A DNA stretch of 64,000 nt from Parietichytrium sp. I65-24A (Eukaryota > Sar > Bigyra > Thraustochytrida > Thraustochytriidae). A model generated the notes under the pieces. That model was not told the DNA's origin. It saw only the letters and a list, made by a program, of their open reading frames with translations, and made no database searches. Positions 1-10,088 of the stretch are shown piece after piece. The stretch spans positions 531,011 to 595,010 of the forward strand of contig BLSF01000020.1 in assembly GCA_012862575.1 (NCBI GenBank), written 5' to 3'. Both the position numbers and the translations under genes were made by a program. Each line of letters starts with the position of its first letter. Position 1 is the first letter of the stretch.

Positions 1-798
1 GTCGATCCTCACGCCGGAAATAATGATTATGATGGCAAACACATCGACTAACGACCACTTCGCCAGCCTGGTAAGGTTCTTGAGAATTGCGCTCCTAGTT
101 CGAGCTGTCATCGGAACAAACCAGCAGATGAAGCAGATCACGTTCTTGGTATATGGCCACACGCCCGAAAAGAGAACGACGACAATGGCTATTGCCCACG
201 CCCCTCCATTGACCGCATCGCGGACGCTGGACACGAAAGATATGTTGTACACCACGTAGAGTTCCACCTCGTCTTCTTCCAGTGCTCTACGGCTTTCAGT
301 TCCAGGGACATCGACTCCCGAACAATCTGTAAATACTTCATCGCAGGCGTTTTCAGCTCTGCACGTCTTACACTCCACGGTCTCGCGATCGCCGAGGCAC
401 GCCATCAGACAATATTTAGCCGTGCACTGCACGGGAAGCGCGAAGCATTGCGCGCAAGATTCGTTCCCAACAAACCCGCGATTGTACAGGCATTCCACGA
501 AGGCATCGACGTCCCCGCCAACGGCATTGATGCCACACTCCACCAAATTGTCCGCGTACTCGTCCTGACCTGTCGATTCCCAATAGCTCATAAACAGCGA
601 GTCCGTCACGCACTCGTTCGCCCCTGACGCCGACCCGGACGTCGTCGGATTGATGCTCGACTTGATCACCGCAGACAGCCCCACGTGCGAGAACACTTGC
701 AGCCCCACGTTCGCCAGCAGCAAAAACAGAGAGATCCACCCTGCCCTAGGGTGCATTTCATGCAGCGTGTGCTTGCCATTCATGTCAACTTCCTCCAT
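1..798 (-). CDS. PqiA-like multi-pass membrane protein with Cys-rich loop (3' end missing)
   Basis: The frame is open from an ATG at 798 down to base 1 (266 codons) with no stop, so the C-terminus lies outside the window. A second in-frame ATG is at 783. Visible parts are a hydrophobic segment (about residues 21-38), an extracytoplasmic-type loop with 12 cysteines between residues 63 and 159, a second hydrophobic segment (199-212), the motif WPYTKN (214-219) followed by another hydrophobic stretch, and KWSLVDVF (247-254). The WPY...KWS.LDVF pattern is that of the paraquat-inducible protein A family, which has eukaryotic members in protists. The cysteines suggest a disulfide-bonded lumenal or extracellular domain. 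The substrate is unknown. The family call is by motif recall; the membrane topology is what the sequence shows. The gene is divergent from TypA. Confidence 0.6.
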   Translation of the reverse strand, partial: MEEVDMNGKHTLHEMHPRAGWISLFLLLANVGLQVFSHVGLSAVIKSSINPTTSGSASGANECVTDSLFMSYWESTGQDEYADNLVECGINAVGGDVDAFVECLYNRGFVGNESCAQCFALPVQCTAKYCLMACLGDRETVECKTCRAENACDEVFTDCSGVDVPGTESRRALEEDEVELYVVYNISFVSSVRDAVNGGAWAIAIVVVLFSGVWPYTKNVICFICWFVPMTARTRSAILKNLTRLAKWSLVDVFAIIIIISGVRID

Positions 799-892
799 CC
801 TGCCCGCTCTCCGCTCTCCGCTCTCTGCTCTCTGCTCTCCGCTTCCCGTTCCTTCCGCGTTCCTTTTGTTCAGACTGATACACCTGCGGATG

Positions 893-970
893 AGTGAACG
901 AGTGAGTGAGTGAATGAGTGAGTGAATGAGTGAGTGAATGAGTGAGTGAGTGAGTGAGTGAGTGAGTGAG
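893..970. repeat. (GAGT)n microsatellite
   Basis: A tetranucleotide array of GAGT with occasional GAAT units, about 78 bp. It sits about 95 bp upstream of the PqiA-like start, in its probable 5' UTR or promoter. It makes spurious THSLTHS-type reading frames on the minus strand. Confidence 0.9.
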
Positions 971-2370
971 AATGCGCACCACCCGGATCGGCAGTCCGCA
1001 CAGACTGGGCGATGGATACCGCGATATTCAGCCAAAGACGTCTCGCCCGAGTGCGCCGCAACAACAACCACCCCACACACCCCCGCCGCGTACTCCGAGG
1101 ATTAAGCGTTTGCGGTAGATGGACTAATACGTACGCGGGCGATTGCGCAATGCTTCTCTCTTCCTTGGTTTCTTCTCTTAATCACTTTAAACACTCTCTT
1201 TCTTTTCCGCAGTTTTCGATTCACCTAAGGGGGTATGGCGTTTTCGATAGGACTCTCGCACATTAGGCAGCCGGCTGATCAGCTGCTATCCAAAGTGTGT
1301 AAAAGAGTGTCTAGCGAGACTGCTAGACTGTTAAGGTTTATGAAATTTGATAAAACGCGCTATCGCGTTGTGATTAGGGTAGCCTACCTTGCTCCTCTGT
1401 GAGCATTAGTGAAACGCTGTAGGAGAGCTCTGAGAGTCTTCTTTTGTGGGTGTGCTTGCTATAAACGTGCATAGTGTAGCTAATAGGGGAGTAGTGTGCC
1501 AAGTAATTAATGTTAGTGTACGCTCAAGGAAAAAGGAACTGAGGTTGAACATATTTAGGGTTCTGTGTACAAGGTAATTGTTTCTATAAGTTGGCGCAAT
1601 GCGCTAGTTCGAGAATAAGAATCTTATTCATTTAGACTTCGAACATGTTCATTGAACAGAAAAGAATAATTAGAATTAGAATCAGAATGTCGCTTTGCTG
1701 GAACCTTACAGTCAGTTTATAGCATTAAAGATCGCAATACGAATCCTTCCTTTCGACTTCCACTAACTTATTTCCACTCAATTTCAGAGTTGACAGATTT
1801 CACAGAATTCACGGAATTCACAGAAAAAGCGAGAGAACTCTCCAATTCTTCCAGCTGACTGTGACTGTATCATCTATCCAACTCTTACACTCCCACTCTT
1901 GAATGACTCCAAAGATTCACAAAAAACGCGCACAAGCCTACTACATCCTTACTACTCTCTACCGCTTTGCACGATACTACTTGGAGCTGGATGAGTGGCA
2001 GCCACAGACAGACAGTGGCTGGCGGCGTTTCGCTCGGCCAATAGTCTCCTACGACCAATCTAACGCAAAGCCTAGCAGCGCGAGAGGGTACGCGCAGTCC
2101 CGCAAGTCCCGCACCCAAACGGCGAAAGGCAAGAGTGCGAGAGTCTTTCCCACAGGACCACAGGACCACAGGACCACAGGACCACAGGACCACAGGTCCA
2201 CGTGTATTTGTCGCAACTAGACGAAACGGACGGATGACCTCCGGAGTGTAGAAGGAGAAGCAAATATAAAGCCAAGACAGCGCCAAAGTGTCGAACGGTT
2301 CTCGATACTTTGCGATACTTAGTGCTGGACATAGTCGTGGGCTAGGCAGGTGTGGGGAGTTTGGAGGGAA
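971..2370. other. Divergent intergenic region
   Basis: About 1.4 kb between two divergent genes. I see no convincing ORF or structured RNA. It is AT-rich around 1300-1900. A TATA-like AAATATAAAG at about 2261-2270 lies roughly 100 bp before the TypA ATG and is a possible core promoter element. The interval also contains an 8-bp tandem repeat, listed separately. Confidence 0.6.
2151..2200. repeat. 8-bp tandem repeat (CACAGGAC)n
   Basis: About six head-to-tail copies of CACAGGAC, with the last unit diverging to CACAGGTC. It lies about 170 bp upstream of the TypA start codon. Confidence 0.9.
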
Positions 2371-4586
2371 ATGGCGCTCGGAACGCTGGTGAGAAACTTG
2401 GGACGGAGGCTGGCGCAGCCGACCGCTGCAGTGACGGGCTTTGGTCGCGTGAGCCGCGTGAGTAGCACGGGACTTGGATGGGCGAAGGAAGCACGATGGA
2501 TGTCCACGACGCGCGAGAAGGCGGTCAGGAATGTAGCTATTGTCGCGCACGTTGATCACGGGAAATCGACCTTGTAAGTGAAACAGGAAACTACATCGAC
2601 ACTTTTGATTAGAGAGAGAGAAGACGATGCAGATGCTGTGTGATACGCGATTGGGATGCACTGCTTATGCTAACTATACCTGCTCGATCACCCAGGGTGG
2701 ATGCATTCTTAAACTTCACAGACGCCGGATCGGATGTGGAAAGAAGCATGGATAGCGACCCGCTTGAACGTGAGCGCGGGATCACCATTTTATCCAAGTC
2801 TACGTCATTGTTTTACAATGATGTCCTCATCAATATCGTTGACACTCCAGGTCACTCTGACTTCTCAGGCGAGGTTGGTAAGTTCGTCGTCTTGGCACGG
2901 AGCAGCGCTTAGCATCCGAGCTGTTCAAAATGATCACTAACCTTTTAATCTTTTGCGAGCGCAGAACGAGTTCTGTCCATGGTGGATGGCGTGTGTCTTG
3001 TGGTGGACGCAACCGACGGGCCAATGCCTCAAACGAAATACGTGCTCTCCAAGGCTCTTTCGAAAAATCTTATTCCGATCGTGGTCATCAACAAGATCGA
3101 CCGCCCGACCGCTCGTCTTGGAGAAGTTGAGAATGAAATTTTCGACCTCTTTTGCAGTCTCAACGCGAATGATGATCAGCTCGAGTACGAGACGATTTAT
3201 GCAATTGGTCGCGATGGATGGACTTCCGCAGAACTCCCAGAGTCTACAGCTAGCCTAAAGCCGGATATGGCACCGCTTTTGAATGCCGTCATCAAGTCAC
3301 TTCCTGCTCCAAAGGTGGAAGAAGGACCATTCCGCATGCTCGTGTCTATGATGGAAAGCGACCCTTCGGTTCATCTCGGAAAAGTCCTCTTGACCGGCCG
3401 TGTGTTTAGTGGAGAATGCAAACCAGGGGACTCCGTTCGAGTCATGCACCCAAATGGTGAGCTGGTGGACGATCCTTCTACCATTGTGAAAGTCATGAAG
3501 CGTCTTGGAACAAAGCGATACGAAGTGGATGTTGGAAAAGCAGGAGACATCGTGACTTTGTCTGGAATTGTGGGTGGTCGTGCGACAGACACCATCGCAG
3601 CACCAGAGGCCCTCGAGCGAGGCCCGCTTCCTGGCCCACTGTTGGATCCCCCTACAATTTCAATGTTCTTCTCAGTGAATGATTCGCCGCTCGCTGGACA
3701 CAAAGAGCTCTCCGGTGGTTCCAAGCTAACTTCGCAACTCCTGAAAGAGCGTCTATTGAAGGAGGCGGAGTCGAACGTGGCAGTTCAGGTAGCTTCCGAC
3801 TCAATTCCTATTGAGGGCAGAGATTGCATTGAAGTTCATGGGCGTGGAGAAATGCAGCTTGGAATTTTGGTTGAAAATATGCGTCGCGAGGGATTCGAGC
3901 TAGGAGTGTCTCCACCGAAAGCTCTCATGCGCAAAAATGATGATGGCCAAGTCGAAGAGCCTGTAGAAGAGGTGACCATAGATATTGCAGAAGAGCTGGC
4001 TGGCCTTGTGATCGAGAATCTCATCGCAAGAAAGGGGGACATGGTAGACAGTATTCCAAACGGTGAAGGCTCTCGCCGAAAGATGGTCTTTCACGTTCCT
4101 GCGAGAGGGACCGTCGGTCTGCGCGGGGAGCTCATTCGGGGAAGCAGAGGAGACGTCATCATTAGCAGCGTTTTCCACGGTTACAAACCTTATATGGGGA
4201 AAATGGGCGACACTCGCAAAGGTGTCTTGATCGCATCCCATGACGGAGTATCCACCACGTACGCCTTGACCTCCACTGAGGATCGTGGCGAGATGTTCAT
4301 TGCCCCCGGTCAGCAAGTATATTGCGGCATGATTGTTGGTGAGAACTCGCGAGGTGCGGACCTGCAAGTCAATGTCGCGAAGACCAAGAAGCTGACCAAC
4401 ATGCGCGCGGCTGGCAAGGATGAGTTTGTGAGATTGACACCTCCACGTACTATGCAGTTGGAAGACTTTATCGGGTATGTCGCTGATGACGAGCTGATCG
4501 AGGTGACTCCAAAGCAAATTCGCCTCCGCAAATCTCAGCTGGATCCTTCGAAGCGAAAAGCCCAGGCGCGCTCTTCAAAGGATTAA
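2371..4586 (+). CDS. TypA: Mitochondrial TypA/BipA translational GTPase
   Basis: Join 2371-2573, 2696-2877, 2965-4586 gives 668 aa. Both introns have GTAAGT donors and CAG acceptors, with branch-like GCTAAC (about 2668-2673) and CACTAAC (about 2935-2940). The first about 48 residues are Arg/Ser-rich and nearly acid-free up to RWMSTT, a mitochondrial presequence. The GTPase motifs are AHVDHGKST (59-67), RERGITI, DTPGH and NKIDRP. The EF-G-like domains II, III and V and the BipA-specific C-terminus ([15 protein letters not shown]) follow. TypA is a ribosome-associated GTPase; here it probably acts on mitoribosomes in assembly or stress translation. I chose ATG 2371 because the open frame upstream starts only at a GTG. 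Splicing restores the G1 motif followed by VDA and the [12 protein letters not shown] block. Confidence 0.93.
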
Positions 4587-4774
4587 AGCGTTCACAATAA
4601 TAGATTGCAGAATTGCAGGTACCTCATTTCCCTCTGAGTCAAAATGTCGTAAAATGTCTCAAAAAATAGCTCTTTAAAAAGGAGAATCTCGATTGATGAA
4701 AACTTTAGCTTTACCACCACCCTTTGGGACAATACTTTTTAAGACACAAATACAGCACTTCCTCCGCCGCGCAA

Positions 4775-7411
4775 TCAAGGAGAAAATGGAACTTCGATGA
4801 CCACTTCTGGTTTTGGGTGAGATTTGCGATCTCTTCCAGATGTTTCCGGGTTGTCGAATTCGGGGCCTTTCAGTTCGCTAACGTTAAGATGTAGGCCACC
4901 AACAGCCACGCCGGCAATTTTCTCCGCTGCGTCGCGATGGAGCTCACTCAAGCCAGACGGAGTCGGCGACTCCGCGATCTGGGGCGACGTTGGCGACCCT
5001 GGATCCACAAAAGTCTGAAACTCGCCTTTCTCGTTGCGAAAATGAACAAAGTCCCTCACGGACTTTTCCTTGTTTGTAACTTTCCCAGCAACTCTTTCCT
5101 GCTGACGAACAGAAACCTTCTCACGCCGGGCGAACTCTCCGCCGGCGCTTTCTAGGTGAGTCATTTCCTTCACAGACTCCTCTATCTCCTCCCAAACCTG
5201 TACCTTGCCATTCCATAAAATCTTTGCAAACTCCACCTTTCTAGTCTCAGTGACCACCTCTCGTCGCCGGAATGTGCCAGTCTGGTCAAAACTACTCTGC
5301 TTTGGCACACCGACTACCGCGCCTCCGGGGCCTCGAAAGCCAAGGTACGCAAACACCTGAGGATACATGCATGCCTCGTCTGAATCGCACGAAAACGCAG
5401 TAAATCCTGCAGGCACGATCCATCCACGCTCGACGGCGTCCTGCTGCCACTGGCACGTCTGGGTTTCCGCGAGTGATTCCAGTTTTGACATGACCTCTTC
5501 GCGCCGCTTCTTTTGCTCATGTTCGCGCTCGAGCTCTTTCTCCTCTTCTGGAGTTGGATCCATACCTTTGCTCCACACCTCGATAAGCGGGGAATCGGTC
5601 GATAGGATAGCCTCCTCCCACTCTGGTTGGCCTCCAAACCGAATACCGAGCTTGACAACAATAAGTTTTGCGCTCTGTTTGCATTCTGCAAATTCTCCAT
5701 GTGCCCAGAGACAAAGCGCAGAAAGTAATAAATTTACACGTCCGTCCAAGTCGCATTCAATATCATCTGGAAGGCAGTTTATCATTTGCTCCACCATCGT
5801 TGCGCACTGGAGAACCACAGTCGGCATGTCGTGCAGCGTTCCTGCCTCTAAAAGAGATGCCAGGGTTCGTCCAAACCCGTAAGGTTGTTTGTCGGCCATC
5901 CGGTATAGGCAAATAGTTGCGCTCGAGGACACCAGCGTCTCGGGATCGCTTGATCTCACGAGACACATCTCCATTAGCGCTCGCTCGTTTACAGTGTCTG
6001 AGCTCAATTGAAGCTGTTCAGGGCAGCCCTCCAATATCACAGTGAGAACTCCAAAAGCCTCGCTCGCAAGTTGGGGGTCTTCACAGGCAGCAACATTACA
6101 TACCAAGGGCAAGACGTTTGGAACAATGGTTCCCAAGGTAGCGCAGTCATCGTGTTCTCCTAGAAGACGCAAAGCATCCAAAATCCAGGGCAAGCTAGAC
6201 AGATCCCCATCGTCAATTTCGGGAAGGCACCCCAGGATCTGCTCTACCGCTTGGTCGGCATCCAAGTACTCTCCACCATCAGCGTCCTCCTCCTCCTCCC
6301 CTTCCTGTGCATCTTCACAGGAGTCTTGCTGATTTGCGTCAATCTCGTCCCCGAAGGAAAATGCTGGCCCTGTGCGCATGCTCGTCGCGTCATCGTATGC
6401 GGCCAGTTCTGGCGCTGAGTCTCTCGGCAGCACGGACTCGCTATTATCATAGAAATGTACACTATCAGATGGCAAGTCACTGCAGGAACCGTTGAACATA
6501 TTGCTGTCCGCGTCGTCCCCATCTGAACTACTGTGGTCATTGTTGTCGTTGTTATTATTGTTGGCGTACGAATACGATGGCTCCTCGCTCGGCTCCTCGC
6601 TCACGTTTTGCTCTTCATTGTTATTATTCGCGCACGCCATTGGGTGACTACGGTTAGGAAGCGGGCTCGGCGCGGAGAATAAATAACTCTTGTCGACCCT
6701 TTGCGAGCTTTGGCTCCTTTCCAGAAGATTTGCGCTGGAGTCAGCATCAACTTCATGCCTCTCATCCACGAAAGCTTCCGCGTCATGGGCCTTCTTCTTT
6801 GGCCTTCTTGGCATTGGCGACAGGATAGACTCCACCTGCTCGGTGAGATGGGTTGCAATGAATTCCATAGCCCACGGGTAAAAAGCATCCCACTTCAAAT
6901 ACCTCGTCTTGTTTTCTTTGAATGGCCTTTGGACCAGGTCATCAAGTTGCTCTGGTTTGGACTTGAGAAGCCTCGGCACTTTCTCCCCCAGCGTTCCCAT
7001 TGCTCTCAACACGGATGTGAGAAAAATGATGCATTCATCAGACGTCAGAGACGAGCTTGATCCGAGATCAAATAAATCGTAAAGAAACCTGCACTTCTCC
7101 CGCAGTGTGCTCGCGGAGAGCAGGCACATTCCCGTGAATACCGTCAACGTGCACCCGCGAAGCATATGTGAGTTTGCTCTTTGCCGGAAATCTGTCCTGT
7201 CGCTGAACGGTTTGAAGTGTTTGATAGCTTCTCTAGTGTTGAGCCGCGGAAACGTCTGAACGAATGTCTCCAGCGTAATGGTCAGCGTTCCCTCTGGGAC
7301 AAGCATCGCGTACCTTTGAAGCGCCTCCTCCAGATCCCTGACCTCCCATTTCTTCACCGGGCTGGAGGCGAACTCCGGCTTGAACTGCATGTATGATGCC
7401 TCATTTCCCAT
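4775..7411 (-). CDS. N-myristoylated protein with degenerate EF-hand-like N-terminus and helical repeat region
   Basis: Single exon, 878 aa. The N-terminus MGNEAS matches the N-myristoylation consensus (Gly2, Ser6), predicting membrane anchoring. Residues 1-200 are helical and contain a calcium-sensor-like stretch in which the loop acids are largely lost (FLYDLFDLGSSSSLTSDE, about 109-126). Residues 210-390 are low complexity, rich in Asp/Glu/Ser/Asn with an Asn run. Residues about 395-620 look like ARM/HEAT-type helices (LPEIDDGDLSSLPWILDALRLLG and similar). The C-terminal 250 residues are charged, with alternating Arg/Lys and Glu. I do not recognise a named family. The first about 140 residues align colinearly with the EF-hand protein at 52799-55741, including W22, RYA at 33-35 and the F.LYDLF region. 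A role as a membrane-bound scaffold or sensor is inference. Confidence 0.8.
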   Translation of the reverse strand: MGNEASYMQFKPEFASSPVKKWEVRDLEEALQRYAMLVPEGTLTITLETFVQTFPRLNTREAIKHFKPFSDRTDFRQRANSHMLRGCTLTVFTGMCLLSASTLREKCRFLYDLFDLGSSSSLTSDECIIFLTSVLRAMGTLGEKVPRLLKSKPEQLDDLVQRPFKENKTRYLKWDAFYPWAMEFIATHLTEQVESILSPMPRRPKKKAHDAEAFVDERHEVDADSSANLLERSQSSQRVDKSYLFSAPSPLPNRSHPMACANNNNEEQNVSEEPSEEPSYSYANNNNNDNNDHSSSDGDDADSNMFNGSCSDLPSDSVHFYDNSESVLPRDSAPELAAYDDATSMRTGPAFSFGDEIDANQQDSCEDAQEGEEEEDADGGEYLDADQAVEQILGCLPEIDDGDLSSLPWILDALRLLGEHDDCATLGTIVPNVLPLVCNVAACEDPQLASEAFGVLTVILEGCPEQLQLSSDTVNERALMEMCLVRSSDPETLVSSSATICLYRMADKQPYGFGRTLASLLEAGTLHDMPTVVLQCATMVEQMINCLPDDIECDLDGRVNLLLSALCLWAHGEFAECKQSAKLIVVKLGIRFGGQPEWEEAILSTDSPLIEVWSKGMDPTPEEEKELEREHEQKKRREEVMSKLESLAETQTCQWQQDAVERGWIVPAGFTAFSCDSDEACMYPQVFAYLGFRGPGGAVVGVPKQSSFDQTGTFRRREVVTETRKVEFAKILWNGKVQVWEEIEESVKEMTHLESAGGEFARREKVSVRQQERVAGKVTNKEKSVRDFVHFRNEKGEFQTFVDPGSPTSPQIAESPTPSGLSELHRDAAEKIAGVAVGGLHLNVSELKGPEFDNPETSGRDRKSHPKPEVVIEVPFSP

Positions 7412-9536
7412 CTTGCCGTCTCCGCCAGCGATCGCGGCACGCCTCGCTCCGCGGGATCAGCCTTGGCCTGTGCAAGGGCCGCCCACCACCACCTCCGCCT
7501 CTGGCAGGTTCAATTTCAGCTGCAGAGCCTCCGATGCGACCAGCTGAGGTGCGGTTGGCTTCGTTGGAGTGGCCGCAATGCACACAAATGTGCTGAGTGC
7601 GATGACCTCGTGGCGAGCAGTAGAGGAGGGGAGACAAGTTGGCTACTGCAAGTGATGGCTTGCTTCTAAATAGAACTCCACGCCAACGTCTATATTTTCA
7701 CGGATCTCTCGTGCTCTTCTCTCTCTCTTTCATACTTTCACTCCGTGTCTCTCTCCTCCACCGACCTCCGTTTACCGTCGTCGGCTGCGAGTTGCTCTCC
7801 CATGAAAGAAGCAATGAGCAATGAGCAGCAAGCGAGGTTTGAAGCGTGTTGTTATTCAGAATTGGACAAAGTCAGCTGGCGTGAGATGAGAAGATCTCTG
7901 TTTTGACCGAAGGTCACACTTCCAACCTCTCTGTGAGCTCCTGTTCAATGGAATTATCGTTCGGACCAATGCAATGGCCTGTGATCTGGTAATATTATGA
8001 TATTGTGATATTATGACGGCCTGCCTCTTCGTGTCAATCATCGAGCTATCTCTCTTGGAAAAGACGTCCAAGGGGGCTATCGTCTCATTTTACCTTTGAG
8101 CTCGATCAGGATTCAGGCGATCATAGAATTATGATAAATAAACCTTGTTCTTCCGAAGTGAAACTTGACCTTGAAGGGAACGGAGGAAACGAGCGCCGGC
8201 CGGCCGGTCCGGGGCAAGCAAGTTCAACGGCAACATAGAATATTGAAGGAGGGTATTTGTGTATTCTCATATGTTCAAGTATGGTGATTCTTCTTTTGTT
8301 CGCTCGCTCTCTTCGTGTGTTCGACTATGCTGAACGTTTCGTGGATAGCAAGTGATGGGTAAAGGTTTAACTAATCAACTACTCTACTTGCTGTCGACAG
8401 CATGGCGCTCGATGCCTGACCGTGTGCTACAACTGCCACAAGAGGCAATAAGATAGAGGGGTTATTGAGCGCCTTTTCTCCGCGCCAGTTTGCACACTCG
8501 TGTAACAGCAACAGCGCCTCTTTTACTGTCCCAAACTACTGCTGTACTCAGTGCTGTACTGTACAAACAATCCTCGCTTCAGAATCTCATTCATCTCATT
8601 CTCGAACGTGAAATCATCAAGAAAAGAAAGAATGCTTTGCCAGCGTTGGTGTTGCTACGAAAGTTCGAAATTCGAAACAATTCATCCGACAGTTTTGTTC
8701 AATTAATTATTTGGATTGACTTCTGATGACGAGCAGTACGAACAGCCAGTCTTAGCAGTACTGTAAAGAGCGAGATAGATCATTTTGCTGTGCAGTTCAG
8801 AATCAAAATTCATGAGATTCAGACTTTCGGAACTCAAAATTGCCAGGATTCAGACGGAACGTGAAAAAGAACACAAGTGTTTTGTGCAGTCCAGCTGAAA
8901 TTGACAGTGAATAGATGCACGTCCGCCACGCATGGTTCGAAAGAAAAAAATAACACAGTTTTCTGAAATAAACAGGTTCCGCGCTATTCACGCCAATACT
9001 ACTTACCTACTCTTCACCAGTAGTCATCGTTTAGAACACAAGCATACATAGTCTTGTACAGTAGTTCAACACGTAAGCTACGTGTACTTCCGCGTCCGAA
9101 ACCTCCAGCGTCCCCTTACCCAATATCATATCCATGTCACTAACACTTCTTTCCACACTCTGCGAACCCTGCAAGTCATCTGCAAGCGTCGGAGACAGCG
9201 CTAGTCCCCACACACTTGATACTATAACAGTACACATCTACCAGCCTACCCGTCTTCCCACGGCTCCACCTAGCAGTGCGCTATAGCACCACCTACACCA
9301 TCTAAGACCCCGCGCGGAGTGCTATGTTCCTACTATCAGGTACTACTGACTTTGCAGGTAAGACCCGTGAAGCAGTTACTCGTAGCGGGACGAAGTAGTA
9401 GCAGAGTGAGTAGACAGTGTAGTAGGTCTAGCTAGCTAGATTAGAGTAAGTCAATCAAATCTGTTCACACTGAAAAGAAAGACGCAGGAGAAACAAAGAC
9501 AAAAGACGAAAGACAAAAGACAATAAGCACATAAGA

Positions 9537-9620
9537 CAAGACGAAGGAAGACAAAGACAAAGACAAAGAGAGAGAGAGTAGTAGTAGAAGAAGAAGAAGA
9601 AGAAGAAGGAGGAGGAAGGC
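9537..9620. repeat. Purine-rich microsatellite cluster
   Basis: Adjacent runs of (GACAAA)n, (GA)n, (GTA)n and (GAA)n, then GGAGG. The strand is almost purely purine, as in promoter or 5' UTR microsatellites; it lies about 470 bp before the next start codon. Confidence 0.85.
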
Positions 9621-9694
9621 GGTGGTCTCCAGAGTATAGACAGATGGAAAGTTGAAGCAAGTCAGTCAGTCGTTCGTTCCCAGTGTGTTAGTTC

Positions 9695-9740
9695 CCTCCA
9701 TCCGTCCATCCGTCCATCCCTCCATCCATCCGTCCATCTA
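9695..9740. repeat. (TCCA/TCCG)n microsatellite
   Basis: Tetranucleotide array of CCATCCGT-type units, about 46 bp, upstream of the PH/Sec6-like gene. Confidence 0.85.
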
Positions 9741-10088
9741 TCCCGCAGTGATCAAAGAATAGTCAAGTCCAACGGGCCGGAACTGTGCAGTGAATACGCA
9801 AGTGTCGGCGACGCGAGACCGGACGGCGCCGAACGTCTCTTCTTGTGTAGTCTGGCGTAGTTTCTTGCGTTTGTTTGTTTGATTGTTTGTGTTTGTAACT
9901 TTGTGGCAACTCTTCCTGGCGCTTTGGCCGCGCCATCTGGCTGCCTTGCGACGCGGGAAGAGGGCGTTGGCTGGGAGAAAAGGTGCGGGTGGAGTTTGCA
10001 CGGTGTGGCATGCACAGAAGCTGGGTCTGCTCATCTACGTGTGGTCGCGGGAGTAGAGTGGCAGCTTGATCCGGTTTGTTCAGGAAAG

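Larger units (their letters stand above)
7412..10088. other. 2.7-kb divergent intergenic region
   Basis: The longest gene-free stretch, between two divergent genes. No ORF with coding character and no tRNA-like structure was seen. It includes a GC-rich patch (GCCGGCCGGCCGG, about 8195-8208), AT-rich DNA at 8560-9000, a purine-rich tract at 9480-9620 and a (TCCR) array at 9695-9740. The frame of the downstream PH protein is open back to 9879 but without an ATG, so 9879-10088 is treated as 5' UTR. Confidence 0.6.

Noticed and set aside
785-1076. THSLTHS-repeat proteins near the window start
   Set aside because: Translations of the GAGT microsatellite.
1885-2661. 258-codon minus-strand frame overlapping the TypA start
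   Set aside because: It contains the translated 8-bp repeat and runs antisense to TypA exon 1; no family similarity.
8195-8210. GC-rich GCCGGCCGG patch as a regulatory or origin element
   Set aside because: Too short and isolated; no supporting structure.
9879-10088. Extra 70 codons upstream of the PH/Sec6-like gene
   Set aside because: The frame is open but starts at TTG, contains no ATG and has no recognisable sequence; treated as 5' UTR.
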